64,000 nucleotides of DNA. Origin: Pedobacter sp. Hv1. GTDB lineage: Bacteria; Bacteroidota; Bacteroidia; Sphingobacteriales; Sphingobacteriaceae. The translations under genes and the position numbers were made by a program. Below are positions 34,774 to 43,839 of the stretch, piece after piece. How positions within the stretch are numbered: position 1 is the stretch's first letter; each line of letters begins with the position of its first letter. Location of the stretch: the NCBI RefSeq assembly GCF_001412215.1, contig NZ_LLWP01000003.1, positions 1 through 64,000 on the forward strand, given 5' to 3'. The notes under the pieces were generated by a model that made no database searches, had not been told where the DNA came from, and was given only the letters and a program-made list of their open reading frames with translations.

Positions 34774-35805
34774 TTATGCTTTTACATAATTAGACGGCGT
34801 AAAACCGGTTATTTTTTTGAAAGTGTTGTAAAAAGTGCTGCTCGAGTTAAATCCACAGGCTGTGCCAATGGTATCTATTTTTAAATGTGTAGCTTCTTTT
34901 AATAATCGTTTAGCTTCTTCAACTCGATATTCATTGATAAATTGATTGAAACTTTTGTTCAGATTATCGTTTAGCAACTGCGATAAAAATTGTGGTCTTA
35001 CGTTCAATTCTTTAGCAAGCAGCGTAAGGGTAAGATCAGGGTTTTTATAAATTTGCTGTTCATCAAAAACAGCAGTTATTTTTACCAAAATATTGTGGGC
35101 TACACTTTCTTCTATTTTGTTAAGGTATCTCCCCCTTTTTAGCATGGAGAAATTGAAAGTATTATTGCTTTCATAAAAAACCACCATAAAGGATAAATAA
35201 AAAATAAAGGAAAATGACAAGGCTCCTGAAATATAGGAAGTATATTTTGCGGTATTATAAGAGGTCCATATTACAAAAACACCACATATTACTGTCAATA
35301 TCCACACTTCATCGTAACTCATTTGTTTGGCTCGGGTGCCCAGCTTAGCAAATATATCTCTGGCACTGTAAATAGCAATTAAAATGAAGCACAACCACTG
35401 TGCATTAATTATATAGTATATAGGATTGGCCCACCAAAATGTATAAGTATGGTAAGGAAACAACCAACCCAAAACAATTAAGAACAGAACTAGTACTGCA
35501 ATACTATATTTTGCTACTGTGATGTTTAACCGCTGCTGCTTTGATTTTACATAAAAGAACAGCAAAGGCCCAATTAAAAAACAAGCAGATAATCCAATTT
35601 GCAAATAAGTTTTAGACAGCTGAGGGTTGAAGTAAAAAAATATTGATTTGCCAATTCTAATGCTCAAAGCAGCTAACAAGCCCCCTAAAAATATATTACT
35701 GATACTTTTTTCTTTTTTAAAGAGCAGCAGATACACACTCAAAATAACACCATTAAAAGCACCCAAGGCACTTAAAAAGAAGAGTATTTGTTTGCTAAAA
35801 TTCAT
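34774..35805 (-). CDS. AraC-family regulator with membrane N-terminus
   Basis: 343 residues. Seven hydrophobic segments fill residues 5-215 and a C-terminal double helix-turn-helix covers about 240-340 (NPDLTLTLLAKELNVRPQFLSQLLNDNLNKSFNQFINEYRV and IGTACGFNSSSTFYNTFKKITGFTPSNY). Such membrane-bound AraC proteins are frequent in Bacteroidota and are thought to sense signals at the membrane. It lies 105 bp upstream of the DJ-1-like gene on the same strand. Confidence 0.88.
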   Translation of the reverse strand: MNFSKQILFFLSALGAFNGVILSVYLLLFKKEKSISNIFLGGLLAALSIRIGKSIFFYFNPQLSKTYLQIGLSACFLIGPLLFFYVKSKQQRLNITVAKYSIAVLVLFLIVLGWLFPYHTYTFWWANPIYYIINAQWLCFILIAIYSARDIFAKLGTRAKQMSYDEVWILTVICGVFVIWTSYNTAKYTSYISGALSFSFIFYLSFMVVFYESNNTFNFSMLKRGRYLNKIEESVAHNILVKITAVFDEQQIYKNPDLTLTLLAKELNVRPQFLSQLLNDNLNKSFNQFINEYRVEEAKRLLKEATHLKIDTIGTACGFNSSSTFYNTFKKITGFTPSNYVKA

Positions 35806-35930
35806 TAAAAAAATTTGGTAGTGCTAATTCCTGATCTAAAAAGGAAACTTCATTAAAGTACAGCGTTTCTATAAACAACCCAAATATAAGCTATTGGTTA
35901 ACTATTGTTATAGAAAATAATTAAACATAA

Positions 35931-35965
35931 AAAAAGCACCAACCTTTATCAGATTGGTGCTTTTT
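35931..35965 (-). terminator. Apparent original terminator of tRNA-Glu, displaced
   Basis: aaaaagcaccaa / ttggtgcttttt form a 12-bp stem with an 11-nt loop and, on the minus strand, a T-run. It directly abuts the core tttagtagcc. In the empty site it would sit 7 bp after the 3' end of tRNA-Glu, on the correct strand. It is now 16 kb away from the tRNA. Confidence 0.7.
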
Positions 35966-35972
35966 AGTAGCC
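35963..35972. repeat. Left attachment core (attL) of the mobile element
   Basis: tttagtagcc is identical to 51934-51943, where it covers the last five bases of tRNA-Glu and five bases after it. Both flanks differ beyond the ten bases. Short identity is usual for serine recombinases. Confidence 0.7.
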
Positions 35973-36059
35973 GAAACCGAACAAATCTCGAAACATTTTC
36001 TTGAGGATTTAGAAAGGCTAACCTCCCTAAGTGCGGAAGTTACTGCTATGGAATATTAA
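35973..36059 (+). other. 28-codon frame that would complete the recombinase in the circle
   Basis: If the element circularises through the 10-bp core, the recombinase frame (510 codons to 51943) continues without a break at 35973 and reads ETEQISKHFLEDLERLTSLS... to TAA at 36057-36059. The predicted circular-form protein has 538 residues; the integrated form has 520 and ends in codons borrowed from tRNA-Glu. Frame agreement is seen; expression is inferred. Confidence 0.6.
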
Positions 36060-36072
36060 AAACTAAAATTCA

Positions 36073-36158
36073 TTCCAAAAGAAAAAAACAGAAAAAAAAG
36101 AAAGCCTTTATGCTAACGGATATAAGATAACGAAGCACTGTAAGTCCCGAAGGGTGGC
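36073..36158. repeat. Element-internal repeat pair, copy 1
   Basis: A 34-bp string (ttccaaaagaaaaaaacag ... aaagcc, 36073-36106) and taagtcccgaagggtggc (36141-36158), followed by gccattatg, recur in the same order at 48434-48467 and 48512-48529. The sequence between the two blocks is not conserved. Non-coding. Confidence 0.75.
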
Positions 36159-36228
36159 GAAGCCATTATGCGTGCGCAGTTATCGTTATCCATTATCTTT
36201 GCTTCCCTTTTTGTTTGTTTTGATAACT

Positions 36229-37074
36229 CTATAAATCCTTGTCCATATATTCCTCCAAAGAAGATTTCAGTTGGTCTAAAAATGCGGTTCGTGAATTGGC
36301 ACGATATTTCATTCGATGGAAAGCATTATGTAAATCCCCTAAGGTAATCTGAAACAGTTTTTCTAAAACCAAACTGATTTTTCGTATTCCTACTTTACCG
36401 TATGAAAGAGAGCCGTTCGCATACAGAGCATAAATCAGTTCTATCAAGGCATTTTTACTGTCCGTCCAAAGAATACCATCGGATGAAATATCCCTTGCAG
36501 AAAGAGAGCCTGCTATTTCATCATTATTGATTTTTTGGAGTATGTAGGTATAGAGTAGCTCATTTGCTATTATCCGAGCCACTTTGTAATCATAGTAGGT
36601 TGAAAACAGAGGGTCAATTTCAAAGACGAAGCTATTCAGTCCATCGTGGAAATTAATGTTGCCCAACCTAAAGTAAGTTTCATCACGGTCTGTTCTTCCT
36701 GAACGGTAATATCTGTAAAAATCGGAATTATAGATATGCTCCCTGTATTCCTGTTTTAATTCCCTTAATTGTTCTGAAAAATAACTTGCGTACATCTTTC
36801 CTCCATCAACAGGACAAGCTGTCTGTATGCGAAATATTTTATTGTGGTAAATGAGTTTGGAGAGAATGTATGGCTTAATGTTGCGAAAGAAATTGATTTC
36901 CTCCCAATGGTTTTTAAAGCCCTGCTGGGTAATATCCTCTCTTATTGACCATAAGTATTCTTGCAGGTATATCGTCGTTTGATATGCTTCATCAATTTCA
37001 TTAGATGCAGACAGCGAAATAGCATTTTCTTTTCGCTGTATCTCCGAGATGATATGATTTAATGAAGATACCAT
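36229..37074 (-). CDS. rteC: RteC-family excision regulator
   Basis: 281 residues matching RteC of the Bacteroides conjugative transposons: FKHFW-type helices at the start, 'GFKNHWEEINFFRNIKPYILSKLIYHNKIFRIQTACP', 'EQLRELKQEYREHIYNSDFYRYYRSGRTDRDETYFRLG' and a C-terminal winged helix (residues 195-280). In CTnDOT, RteC acts below the RteA/RteB two-component system and switches on excision genes in response to tetracycline. No rteA or rteB is present here. This is the leftmost gene of the element. Confidence 0.85.
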   Translation of the reverse strand: MVSSLNHIISEIQRKENAISLSASNEIDEAYQTTIYLQEYLWSIREDITQQGFKNHWEEINFFRNIKPYILSKLIYHNKIFRIQTACPVDGGKMYASYFSEQLRELKQEYREHIYNSDFYRYYRSGRTDRDETYFRLGNINFHDGLNSFVFEIDPLFSTYYDYKVARIIANELLYTYILQKINNDEIAGSLSARDISSDGILWTDSKNALIELIYALYANGSLSYGKVGIRKISLVLEKLFQITLGDLHNAFHRMKYRANSRTAFLDQLKSSLEEYMDKDL

Positions 37075-37216
37075 TTCGTATTTAGTTTACAATATTTCCT
37101 TTTATAAAAGAAAATTGCGTAGTATGATTATTAAAAAACACCAAAAGATGTTATTCAAAGAACACATTGATATTAGCTTCAATCTCTAAACCGTTGATTT
37201 GGAAATACATAATACC

Positions 37217-38095
37217 CTATTTGTTCATTCTTTTGTTATTTGTTGTATGTTGCGTTATTCCATCAATAATTTTATTCCAATCTTCGAAATGTAGTTCGTG
37301 TCCGGTTCCATCAAGCGTTATTAGTTTTGAGCCGTTTATCTTTTCAAGTAAAACTGCTGAATTCTTAAAATGCCATATTTTATCGTCCGTTCCGTGTACA
37401 ATTAAGGTTGGTTGATTGATTTCGCTCAATCTGTTCCAGTATTCTTCACCACCTTGCAGTGCCGCATGATTGAACATACTTATATAGTTATTAGCTCTTT
37501 TAAATTCGGCTCTAATCAGTTTTTCACTTCTTTGTTTGTCAAATTGTTTCCTGCCGCTCATCAATTCAGCACCTTGAATTAAATAATTTGCCACACTGTC
37601 TTCATTTGTCCAATCTACGGTTTCAGCTTTTCCGTGAAAATCTAAAATACGCGTATCCATTTCAGGAATTGTGGGGTCTGAGTCGCCCCAAGGACCTGAT
37701 GAGATTAGTGTTATTGAACTTACCCTGTCGGCATATTTTATTGATGCTATTTGAGAAATCAGTCCGCCCAGTGAAATTCCCACAAAATTGGCTTTGACTA
37801 TTTTATAGCCGTCCAAAATCGAAATGGCATCATCGACTAAGTCAACAATATCATAGGGGGTTGAACCCGGTTCGTAATTCGTGGATTTTCCGACGTCCCT
37901 ATTATCGTAACGAATAACAAAAAATCCTTTTTCTGCCAATTTTTGGCAAAACTCCTCGTCCCAAAACAGCATAGATACAGTGGCTCCTGCAACTAATAAA
38001 ATTGCAGGATTTTTTTTGCTACCAAAACTTTCCGTGCAAAGCTGAATATTATTTGAGTTAATTATTTTCTCTGCTATTTCTGTTTTTCTGTTCAT
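37217..38095 (-). CDS. Alpha/beta hydrolase, possibly EstT-like esterase
   Basis: 292 residues, no signal peptide. Catalytic features: nucleophile elbow VGISLGG (Ser108), acid in VHGTDDKIWH (Asp238 likely) and GTGHELHFED (His266); RYDNRDVGKS is also typical. It resembles aclacinomycin-methylesterase-like hydrolases and the serine macrolide esterases (EstT type) found near tet(X) on Bacteroidota resistance elements. The link to macrolides is a hypothesis from family and context only. It lies in the same-strand cargo between rteC and a membrane protein. Confidence 0.75.
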   Translation of the reverse strand: MNRKTEIAEKIINSNNIQLCTESFGSKKNPAILLVAGATVSMLFWDEEFCQKLAEKGFFVIRYDNRDVGKSTNYEPGSTPYDIVDLVDDAISILDGYKIVKANFVGISLGGLISQIASIKYADRVSSITLISSGPWGDSDPTIPEMDTRILDFHGKAETVDWTNEDSVANYLIQGAELMSGRKQFDKQRSEKLIRAEFKRANNYISMFNHAALQGGEEYWNRLSEINQPTLIVHGTDDKIWHFKNSAVLLEKINGSKLITLDGTGHELHFEDWNKIIDGITQHTTNNKRMNK

Positions 38096-38169
38096 ACAAA
38101 TGATTGATTGTCAATTAAATAATAAATATTACAAGTGGAATTTTTCTCATTTTTTTTGTGGCAGTTTTT

Positions 38170-38580
38170 TCATTGATTTAGCAATATGCTGACTAAATAC
38201 AAAACTGTAACGATTACAAATACTGTTCTAACTTTTCTAATTACCAGCCTCTGCGCAAAAAATGTTATGAGCATAGAACAAACCACTATACCTAAAGTCA
38301 AAACCGTAAATCCTTTTATGATTTCTAAATCTTTATATGCTAAAACAAAAGAAAAAAGACCGACCATAAACAAGCAAAGGCCAAACGCAAGATTAAAGAA
38401 AATCCAAGCATTCCATTGTGTTGCTTTCTTATCTACTTTGAGTAATGTGCTTTTCATTTTCTCAATAAGATTTTTATCTTCTGGATGAAGAAGTTGGGAG
38501 TATAATGTTCCCAATACGTGAGCTACGCCAATCAGTATCTGTAGGGAAGCCCCTATTTCCCAGAGTAATTTCGCTATCAT
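38170..38580 (-). CDS. Four-helix membrane protein, LIC_13387-like
   Basis: 136 residues with hydrophobic segments at about 5-25, 55-80, 85-105 and 112-134. The first segment (ASLQILIGVAHVLGTLYSQLLHP) and the 'NAWIFFNLAFGLCLFMVGLFSFVLA' segment recur in small Bacteroidota membrane proteins of unknown function. It is 74 bp upstream of the hydrolase on the same strand. No role can be stated. Confidence 0.6.
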   Translation of the reverse strand: MIAKLLWEIGASLQILIGVAHVLGTLYSQLLHPEDKNLIEKMKSTLLKVDKKATQWNAWIFFNLAFGLCLFMVGLFSFVLAYKDLEIIKGFTVLTLGIVVCSMLITFFAQRLVIRKVRTVFVIVTVLYLVSILLNQ

Positions 38581-38670
38581 AATTTTTGTCCTTTAATAAA
38601 TAAAACACTTCCCTTCATATAACTTTCTTTAGCCTACTTTTTCCTGGAGAATAATTCAAGTAATTCTTTC

Positions 38671-38730
38671 TCCGAACAACCAGGATTTCGTTGGACTCGC
38701 AGCGCCAACAATGAAATCCTGGTTGTTAGC
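38671..38730. repeat. attC-like bulged hairpin A
   Basis: aacaaccaggatttc (38675-38689) pairs perfectly with 38713-38727 (15 bp). gttgg (38690-38694) then pairs with ccaac (38705-38709), leaving a 3-base bulge (aat) on one arm only and a 10-nt loop. The outer edge reads gttagcggc. A long, bulged, gene-bounding hairpin resembles an integron attC site; it could instead be another hairpin element. Confidence 0.4.
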
Positions 38731-38746
38731 GGCTGGCCGTTTTTGT

Positions 38747-39057
38747 TTATATTCCTGCACCGCCTACTATTTCAAGTTCTTGTCCTTTCGTTGGTTGTCC
38801 ATCTAATATTGACAATGCTTTCACTATTAGTTCTCTTACTCCTTCAACTTTTGGTGAGTTGTCGTGATCGTCTTTACTATTCCAAATTTCTGTTATATAA
38901 ACGGAGTTTGTATCATTTTCATCTTTCCGATTACATAAAGTTTACAACCTTTTGCAGTTGATAAAGGTTTGGATGTTTCCAACAAAATGCTTGCAAGTTC
39001 ATCTCTATGTCTTTGTTGTGTTGTTAGTTTGCCGTGAAGTAGATATTCGTTTGCCAT
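38747..39057 (-). pseudogene. Antibiotic-biosynthesis-monooxygenase-fold gene, frameshifted
   Basis: The frame MANEYLLHGKLTTQQRHRDE ... GCKLYVIGK is the start of an ABM-domain protein of about 103 residues. After 'GCKLYVIGK' the frame is lost, and the C-terminal part (DENDTNSVYITEIWNSKDDH ... KALSILDGQPTK) lies in another frame to the stop at 38747. One base seems missing near 38923-38928 (aaagatg where aaaggatg would keep frame). It starts 1 bp after the DUF1697 stop, so the two genes form a pair. Confidence 0.8.
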
Positions 39058-39058
39058 A

Positions 39059-39601
39059 TTATTTTGTTGCTAATTTTAATAGTTCGTTGGTCGTTTTCCA
39101 GTTTCGTGTTGTTGCACGTACTTTTAGTTTATTCTCCAAAAAATTGTTATTGAGTTTAGTTTTTCCATATCCATTAGGACAATACAAATAAACTGCATTT
39201 GATGTAAAAGCAATTTCTTCGTCTGGATCTTTCTTTTTAATAATACTTTCTTTATCAAATCCAGTTGGAATTTCAGCTAAAAAAGTAATGTGTAAAAAGG
39301 CAATATTTTTCTGATTGTCTTTAGTAAACGGATTATTCCCTATAATTGTTTCTAATGTTTTTACAGATATTACAATAACAGGGACATCAAATCCAAATTC
39401 TTTTTCAATTTTTGATGAGATTATTTTTTCAAGTTCTTTCATATCCTTATTGTTTGCTGAAAATATGACGTTGCCACTTTGTATATAAGTCTGTATGTTT
39501 TCAAAGTTTAGTTTTTCATACATTTTTTTCAAAGCGTCCATTTTAATTAGTTTATGTCTGCTTACGTTTATTCCTCTATGAATTGAGATGTATTTTGTCA
39601 T
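39059..39601 (-). CDS. DUF1697 protein
   Basis: 180 residues. TKYISIHRGINVSRHKLIKMDALKKMYEKLNFENIQTYIQSGNVIF is the hallmark of DUF1697 (usual text LLRGINVGG...), followed by VIVISVKTLETIIGNNPF. The family has two alpha/beta repeats and no known reaction. Here the 'GG' of the family's GINVGG is replaced by SR. The gene is paired with the ABM pseudogene, and both lie between two long hairpins (38671-38730 and 39635-39770). Confidence 0.8.
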   Translation of the reverse strand: MTKYISIHRGINVSRHKLIKMDALKKMYEKLNFENIQTYIQSGNVIFSANNKDMKELEKIISSKIEKEFGFDVPVIVISVKTLETIIGNNPFTKDNQKNIAFLHITFLAEIPTGFDKESIIKKKDPDEEIAFTSNAVYLYCPNGYGKTKLNNNFLENKLKVRATTRNWKTTNELLKLATK

Positions 39602-39634
39602 TCGTTGTTTTCGTTTGTTCGTAGGGTTCCGTTC

Positions 39635-39775
39635 TGCTTGCCGCTAAAATTTTGGGTATTGCCGAAGGCGGGAGTTTTTAGCACAAAATTTCAATCGAAG
39701 AGCGAATGTCGAACCTGGGACAAATGTCCAATCGAAGCCGCTCAGCCCCGCTTTTGGCAATACTTTGTTGCGGTA
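39635..39775. repeat. attC-like long imperfect hairpin B
   Basis: gtattgcc (39656-39663) pairs with ggcaatac (39756-39763). Inside it ggcggg pairs with cccgc, and outside it ccgc (39641-39644) faces gcgg (39770-39773). The roughly 90-bp centre is only partly self-complementary. It lies between the DUF1697 and SRPBCC genes, where a cassette boundary would be expected. Confidence 0.35.
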
Positions 39776-39778
39776 GGG

Positions 39779-40216
39779 CTATTGGTTGAATATTCTTTCA
39801 ATGGCCGGTAGAACAATATTATCCCAACCGCCTGCAATATGTTCCATTCTTTTTGGGTCATTATTGAAACTTTCAACTGTTAATATCAATTTCGTTTTCT
39901 CATTTAAGTCATTTAAGTGGTATGTTATATGTAGATAGTTCTCGGGTTTTAGCTCAATTCCGAAGTTTGGGTCAATAGACGAGTATTTTAGTTTCTTGTA
40001 TTTATCGATCTCCAAAATTTTGCCACGTTCTCCACTTTCATATCCTTCATAATTACCCTTCCATTTTATCTCACTTCCCACCTTCCAGTCAGAAGTTACT
40101 TCACAGTTGAACATATACTTTTTTGTTTGTACAGGATTTGTCAAAGCATTCCATACTTTGTCCGTACCTGCATTTAAAATTAACGTTCTTACAATTTTGT
40201 TTTTATTATTATCCAT
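39779..40216 (-). CDS. SRPBCC/AHSA1-domain protein
   Basis: 145 residues. IVRTLILNAGTDKVWNALTNPVQTKKYMFNCEVTSDWKVGSEIKWKG is the START-like AHSA1 opening, and a C-terminal helix (HIAGGWDNIVLPAIERIFNQ) closes the cavity. Members bind hydrophobic ligands, and many stand-alone bacterial ones are uncharacterised. It lies 64 bp downstream of tet(X) on the same strand. Confidence 0.85.
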   Translation of the reverse strand: MDNNKNKIVRTLILNAGTDKVWNALTNPVQTKKYMFNCEVTSDWKVGSEIKWKGNYEGYESGERGKILEIDKYKKLKYSSIDPNFGIELKPENYLHITYHLNDLNEKTKLILTVESFNNDPKRMEHIAGGWDNIVLPAIERIFNQ

Positions 40217-40280
40217 TTTTGAATTTTGTATTGTTAAGTTTTTTTATATTCTAAAACATAAAACCAGATTGACTTTCTGC

Positions 40281-41426
<1,146 letters not shown>

Positions 41427-41477
41427 TTACTTATTTTCTATTTCCTATTTTTCAATTAGTTTACAATCAACCTACTG

Positions 41478-41669
41478 TTAATCCCGATCGACACCTAATG
41501 TATGCCCTGTAATAAAAGATGACTTTGAAGGGCATAAATAAACTACAGAATTTGCGACTTCTTTAGTTTCACCCCATCTTTTCAATGGGATTTGACTTCC
41601 GAACTCTTCTTTCAATTCATCGTTTCCACCGCCTGTTACGATAGCTACTTTTCCATCAAATTGTGCCAT
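41478..41669 (-). pseudogene. Internally deleted short-chain dehydrogenase remnant
   Basis: The 63-residue frame joins an SDR start (MAQFDGKVAIVTGGG, the Rossmann loop) directly to an SDR end (LKRWGETKEVANSVVYLC ... SFITGHTLGVD). About 170 codons of the middle, including the catalytic Tyr-x3-Lys, are gone, and the last residues are also altered (GVDRD). It cannot be an active dehydrogenase. Directly upstream of tet(X). Confidence 0.85.
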
Positions 41670-41748
41670 AAATTATTATTGTCATTTAAAATTTCTACCG
41701 GGTTATGCAAAAATAGCCGCTAACTGTCAAGTATAGTTTGTGAATTGC

Positions 41749-42360
41749 TTACTTTAAACTTTCAAATGTCTTTTCAAGATTTGACAGCCATTTTTTTCTT
41801 TTACTGTCCGATCGCGTTTTAACTTTGCTAAATCCTATCCACTTTCTGTTTTTATATCCTATTTTCCAAAAAGTACCTGCAAGAAGTGCTTTTTTGATAG
41901 CGTTTCCAAAAACGAAACGGTAAATAATACCCGGTGTATTCATTGTGGTGATTATAGTTACACCTCTAATTTTTTTCCACCGTTTTTTCATAAATCCGTT
42001 TGGTTTATAATCGTAAGCAACGCTTGGGAAAATCACTTTATCAATAAATCCTTTGGTCGTTGCGGGCATTAGTTCCCACCATATCGGAAAGATAAAAATC
42101 AAATGTTCCGCTTGCTCTAAACGTTGTTTATAATTCAAAACCTGTGCATCAAGATTGGCATAAATATTTTCGCCATCATATTTTGCTTTTGCAAAAGCTG
42201 CCAAATCTTTTTCCCGCATTACGGGATCAAAATTATCATTGTCGAGATGAATTAAATCAATCTCGTGATTGGCATTTTGAAGCCCTTTGGTTACTGCATT
42301 TAGTATGGCATTGCAGTAACTGCCTTTATAAGGGTGATTGAATACAATTGCTACTCTCAT
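41749..42360 (-). CDS. NAD(P)H oxidoreductase, flavodoxin-like fold
   Basis: 203 residues of the NQO1/KefF/MdaB type: MRVAIVFNHPYKGSYCNAILNAV at the FMN phosphate site, AEHLIFIFPIWWELMPATTKGFIDKVIFPSVAYDY, and a basic C-terminus. It would carry out two-electron reduction of quinones or similar compounds with FAD/FMN. It is followed by the SDR remnant and tet(X), and preceded by a Crp-type regulator 71 bp upstream. Confidence 0.85.
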   Translation of the reverse strand: MRVAIVFNHPYKGSYCNAILNAVTKGLQNANHEIDLIHLDNDNFDPVMREKDLAAFAKAKYDGENIYANLDAQVLNYKQRLEQAEHLIFIFPIWWELMPATTKGFIDKVIFPSVAYDYKPNGFMKKRWKKIRGVTIITTMNTPGIIYRFVFGNAIKKALLAGTFWKIGYKNRKWIGFSKVKTRSDSKRKKWLSNLEKTFESLK

Positions 42361-42431
42361 TTTTATTGTTTAAGTGCAAAAAATTGAGAAGAAGCACAAT
42401 AGCACACGATAACAATTGTTAATAAATGAAA

Positions 42432-42974
42432 TCATTTTCTGTTTCTTATTCTGCTTAAAGAAACGGAAGTTATACCCAAATACGAAGCAATATAGTGTTG
42501 TGGAACCCGCTGTAAAATTTCCGGGTTTTGTTTTAATAATTCTTTATAACGCTTTTCAGGTTTGTCTTTGATGCGAGAAAGAAATAATTGCTGATAATGA
42601 ATAAGCCGATATATTATTTGCTTTTCAACTTCTTGTTTAATCACAGCAGAATTGTCCAAAATAAATTGAAAATCCTTTTTCGTAATCGTACAAATCACCG
42701 ATGGTTCAAGACTTTCTATCGTAAACAAACTGGGCTGATTGGTTTGAAAACTTTCAAAAGAAGAAACGCCCATTCCCTCAAAGAAAAACTGAAACGTAAT
42801 GTCTTTGCCATCGTTGTTGAACCATGAACGAAAACAACCTTTTTCAATAAAAAATGCTTTTTTGGAAACCTTCCCTTCCTGCAAAAGAATTGTCTTTGCT
42901 GGGATTTCTTGTCTTTGCACTAAATGTCGATACTTTTCCCATTCCTTTGGTATTGATGATGAGTTTTTATTCAT
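42432..42974 (-). CDS. Crp/Fnr-family regulator
   Basis: 180 residues. The cyclic-nucleotide-binding-like domain covers about 15-110 (EIPAKTILLQEGKVSKKAFFIEKGCFRSWFNNDGKDITFQFF) and the short HTH is at the end (QRVPQHYIASYLGITSVSLSRIRN). It could regulate the oxidoreductase just downstream. A second Crp-type regulator outside the element (15735-16325) has the same architecture but different sequence. Confidence 0.85.
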   Translation of the reverse strand: MNKNSSSIPKEWEKYRHLVQRQEIPAKTILLQEGKVSKKAFFIEKGCFRSWFNNDGKDITFQFFFEGMGVSSFESFQTNQPSLFTIESLEPSVICTITKKDFQFILDNSAVIKQEVEKQIIYRLIHYQQLFLSRIKDKPEKRYKELLKQNPEILQRVPQHYIASYLGITSVSLSRIRNRK

Positions 42975-42989
42975 TGTATATGGTTTAAA

Positions 42990-43320
42990 TTATGGATTGA
43001 TTTTGTTTTGAGTAGCCACCGACCACATATTTCCAGCAAAATCTTTAAACGTTCCACGCCTGGCGGAGCCGTTTTCTTTTGTTTGTGGTTCATCAACAAT
43101 TTCACATCCACGGGCAATGTTTTTTTGAATGTGTCATCTACATTAGGAACATATATGTGCATCCAGTATTTATTTGCAGGATATTGAGGTGTGGCATCAC
43201 TCATCATAATTATGGAATCGTCAATCCGAATTTCAATACGCATTATTTTTCCATTGGGTTTGTCAAGCTTCTCAGAATTTTTGCATCAAATATTTTTGTC
43301 CATAAATTAATGAACCTTTT
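42990..43320 (-). pseudogene. VOC-family (PhnB-like) gene with two frameshifts
   Basis: Pieces of one VOC protein lie in three frames: KIFDAKILRS, then KIMRIEIRIDDSIIMMSDATPQYP ... MHIYVPNVDDTFKK, then RGCEIVDEPQTKENGSARRG ... NMWSVATQNKINP to the stop at 42990. Single-base losses are implied near 43261-43267 and 43113-43127. The 5' end is replaced by a tet(X) fragment. Not functional as read. Confidence 0.85.
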
Positions 43321-43321
43321 A

Positions 43322-43385
43322 ACATTGCCCATTCAACGGGGCCGCCGCCAATTATGGCGATTTTTTTATGTTTTAGTAAAATCAT
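43322..43385 (-). pseudogene. 5' remnant of a second tet(X)-like gene
   Basis: From an ATG at 43385 the frame reads [17 protein letters not shown], matching the intact tet(X) start ([17 protein letters not shown]) codon for codon over about 51 bp with few differences. Homology fades after gttg near 43335 and the frame joins the VOC remnant. It is the scar of a duplicated tet(X) region; CTnDOT also carries a truncated tetX1 beside tetX2. Confidence 0.82.
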
Positions 43386-43404
43386 AATTGTTGTTTGCCG
43401 ATTT

Positions 43405-43782
43405 TCAGCTAATGTCTGTCAATTTAATTATTTTATTTTTTTCAAATTCAAACACGGATTTTCCTGACAACTTTAGCTCTTGCCCTTTTTTTAAACCGTT
43501 CGGAAAATCCACTGCTAAAATTGCTCTATAATCAATTTCTATTTCCGTACTATTGTCAAAATGCCTAAACGATTTAACGGTCTGCGTTCTTTTTGTAAAA
43601 TATGTTTTTGCGGTTTCCGCCTGTTCTTTAAATGCTGTTAGCCCTTTCAATGATAAACTGATCTCATTGTTTTGGATGTTTTCAAAAACAATATTATCGT
43701 CAAGGTCTGCAACCATTTTTTCAATATCAAATTGGTTATAGCCGTCGATGTAGTTCTTGATGATGTTTACTCTGTCAGTCAT
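43405..43782 (-). CDS. NTF2-like / SnoaL-fold protein
   Basis: 125 residues. NIIKNYIDGYNQFDIEKMVADLDDNIVFENIQ and VKSFRHFDNSTEIEIDYRAILAVDF are the usual NTF2-like ketosteroid-isomerase-fold signature. No catalytic residues can be assigned. It stands on the same strand as the fabF-like gene and 58 bp after it. Confidence 0.8.
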   Translation of the reverse strand: MTDRVNIIKNYIDGYNQFDIEKMVADLDDNIVFENIQNNEISLSLKGLTAFKEQAETAKTYFTKRTQTVKSFRHFDNSTEIEIDYRAILAVDFPNGLKKGQELKLSGKSVFEFEKNKIIKLTDIS

Positions 43783-43839
43783 ATTTTGTCATTATTTATC
43801 GGTTACATTGTTTATGCGGTCTGCAGGTTGTTCTACTCT

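Larger units (their letters stand above)
35806..36228. other. Left end of the mobile element, no host gene
   Basis: Holds, in order, the displaced tRNA-Glu terminator (35931-35965), the attachment core (35963-35972), the in-frame recombinase tail (35973-36059), a 34-bp element repeat (36073-36106) and an 18-bp repeat (36141-36158). No other gene is visible. Confidence 0.75.

Noticed and set aside
35973..36010. Loose similarity of the left-end sequence (gaaaccgaac, ctcgaaac) to antisense tRNA T-arm text
   Set aside because: Only scattered short words match, and the stretch reads as a continuous 28-codon frame in phase with the recombinase. A degenerate tRNA fragment is not needed to explain it.
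43079..43387. Plus-strand frame of about 100 codons opposite the VOC and tet(X) remnants
   Set aside because: The minus strand carries clear VOC and tet(X) protein text here; the plus-strand frame is its shadow.
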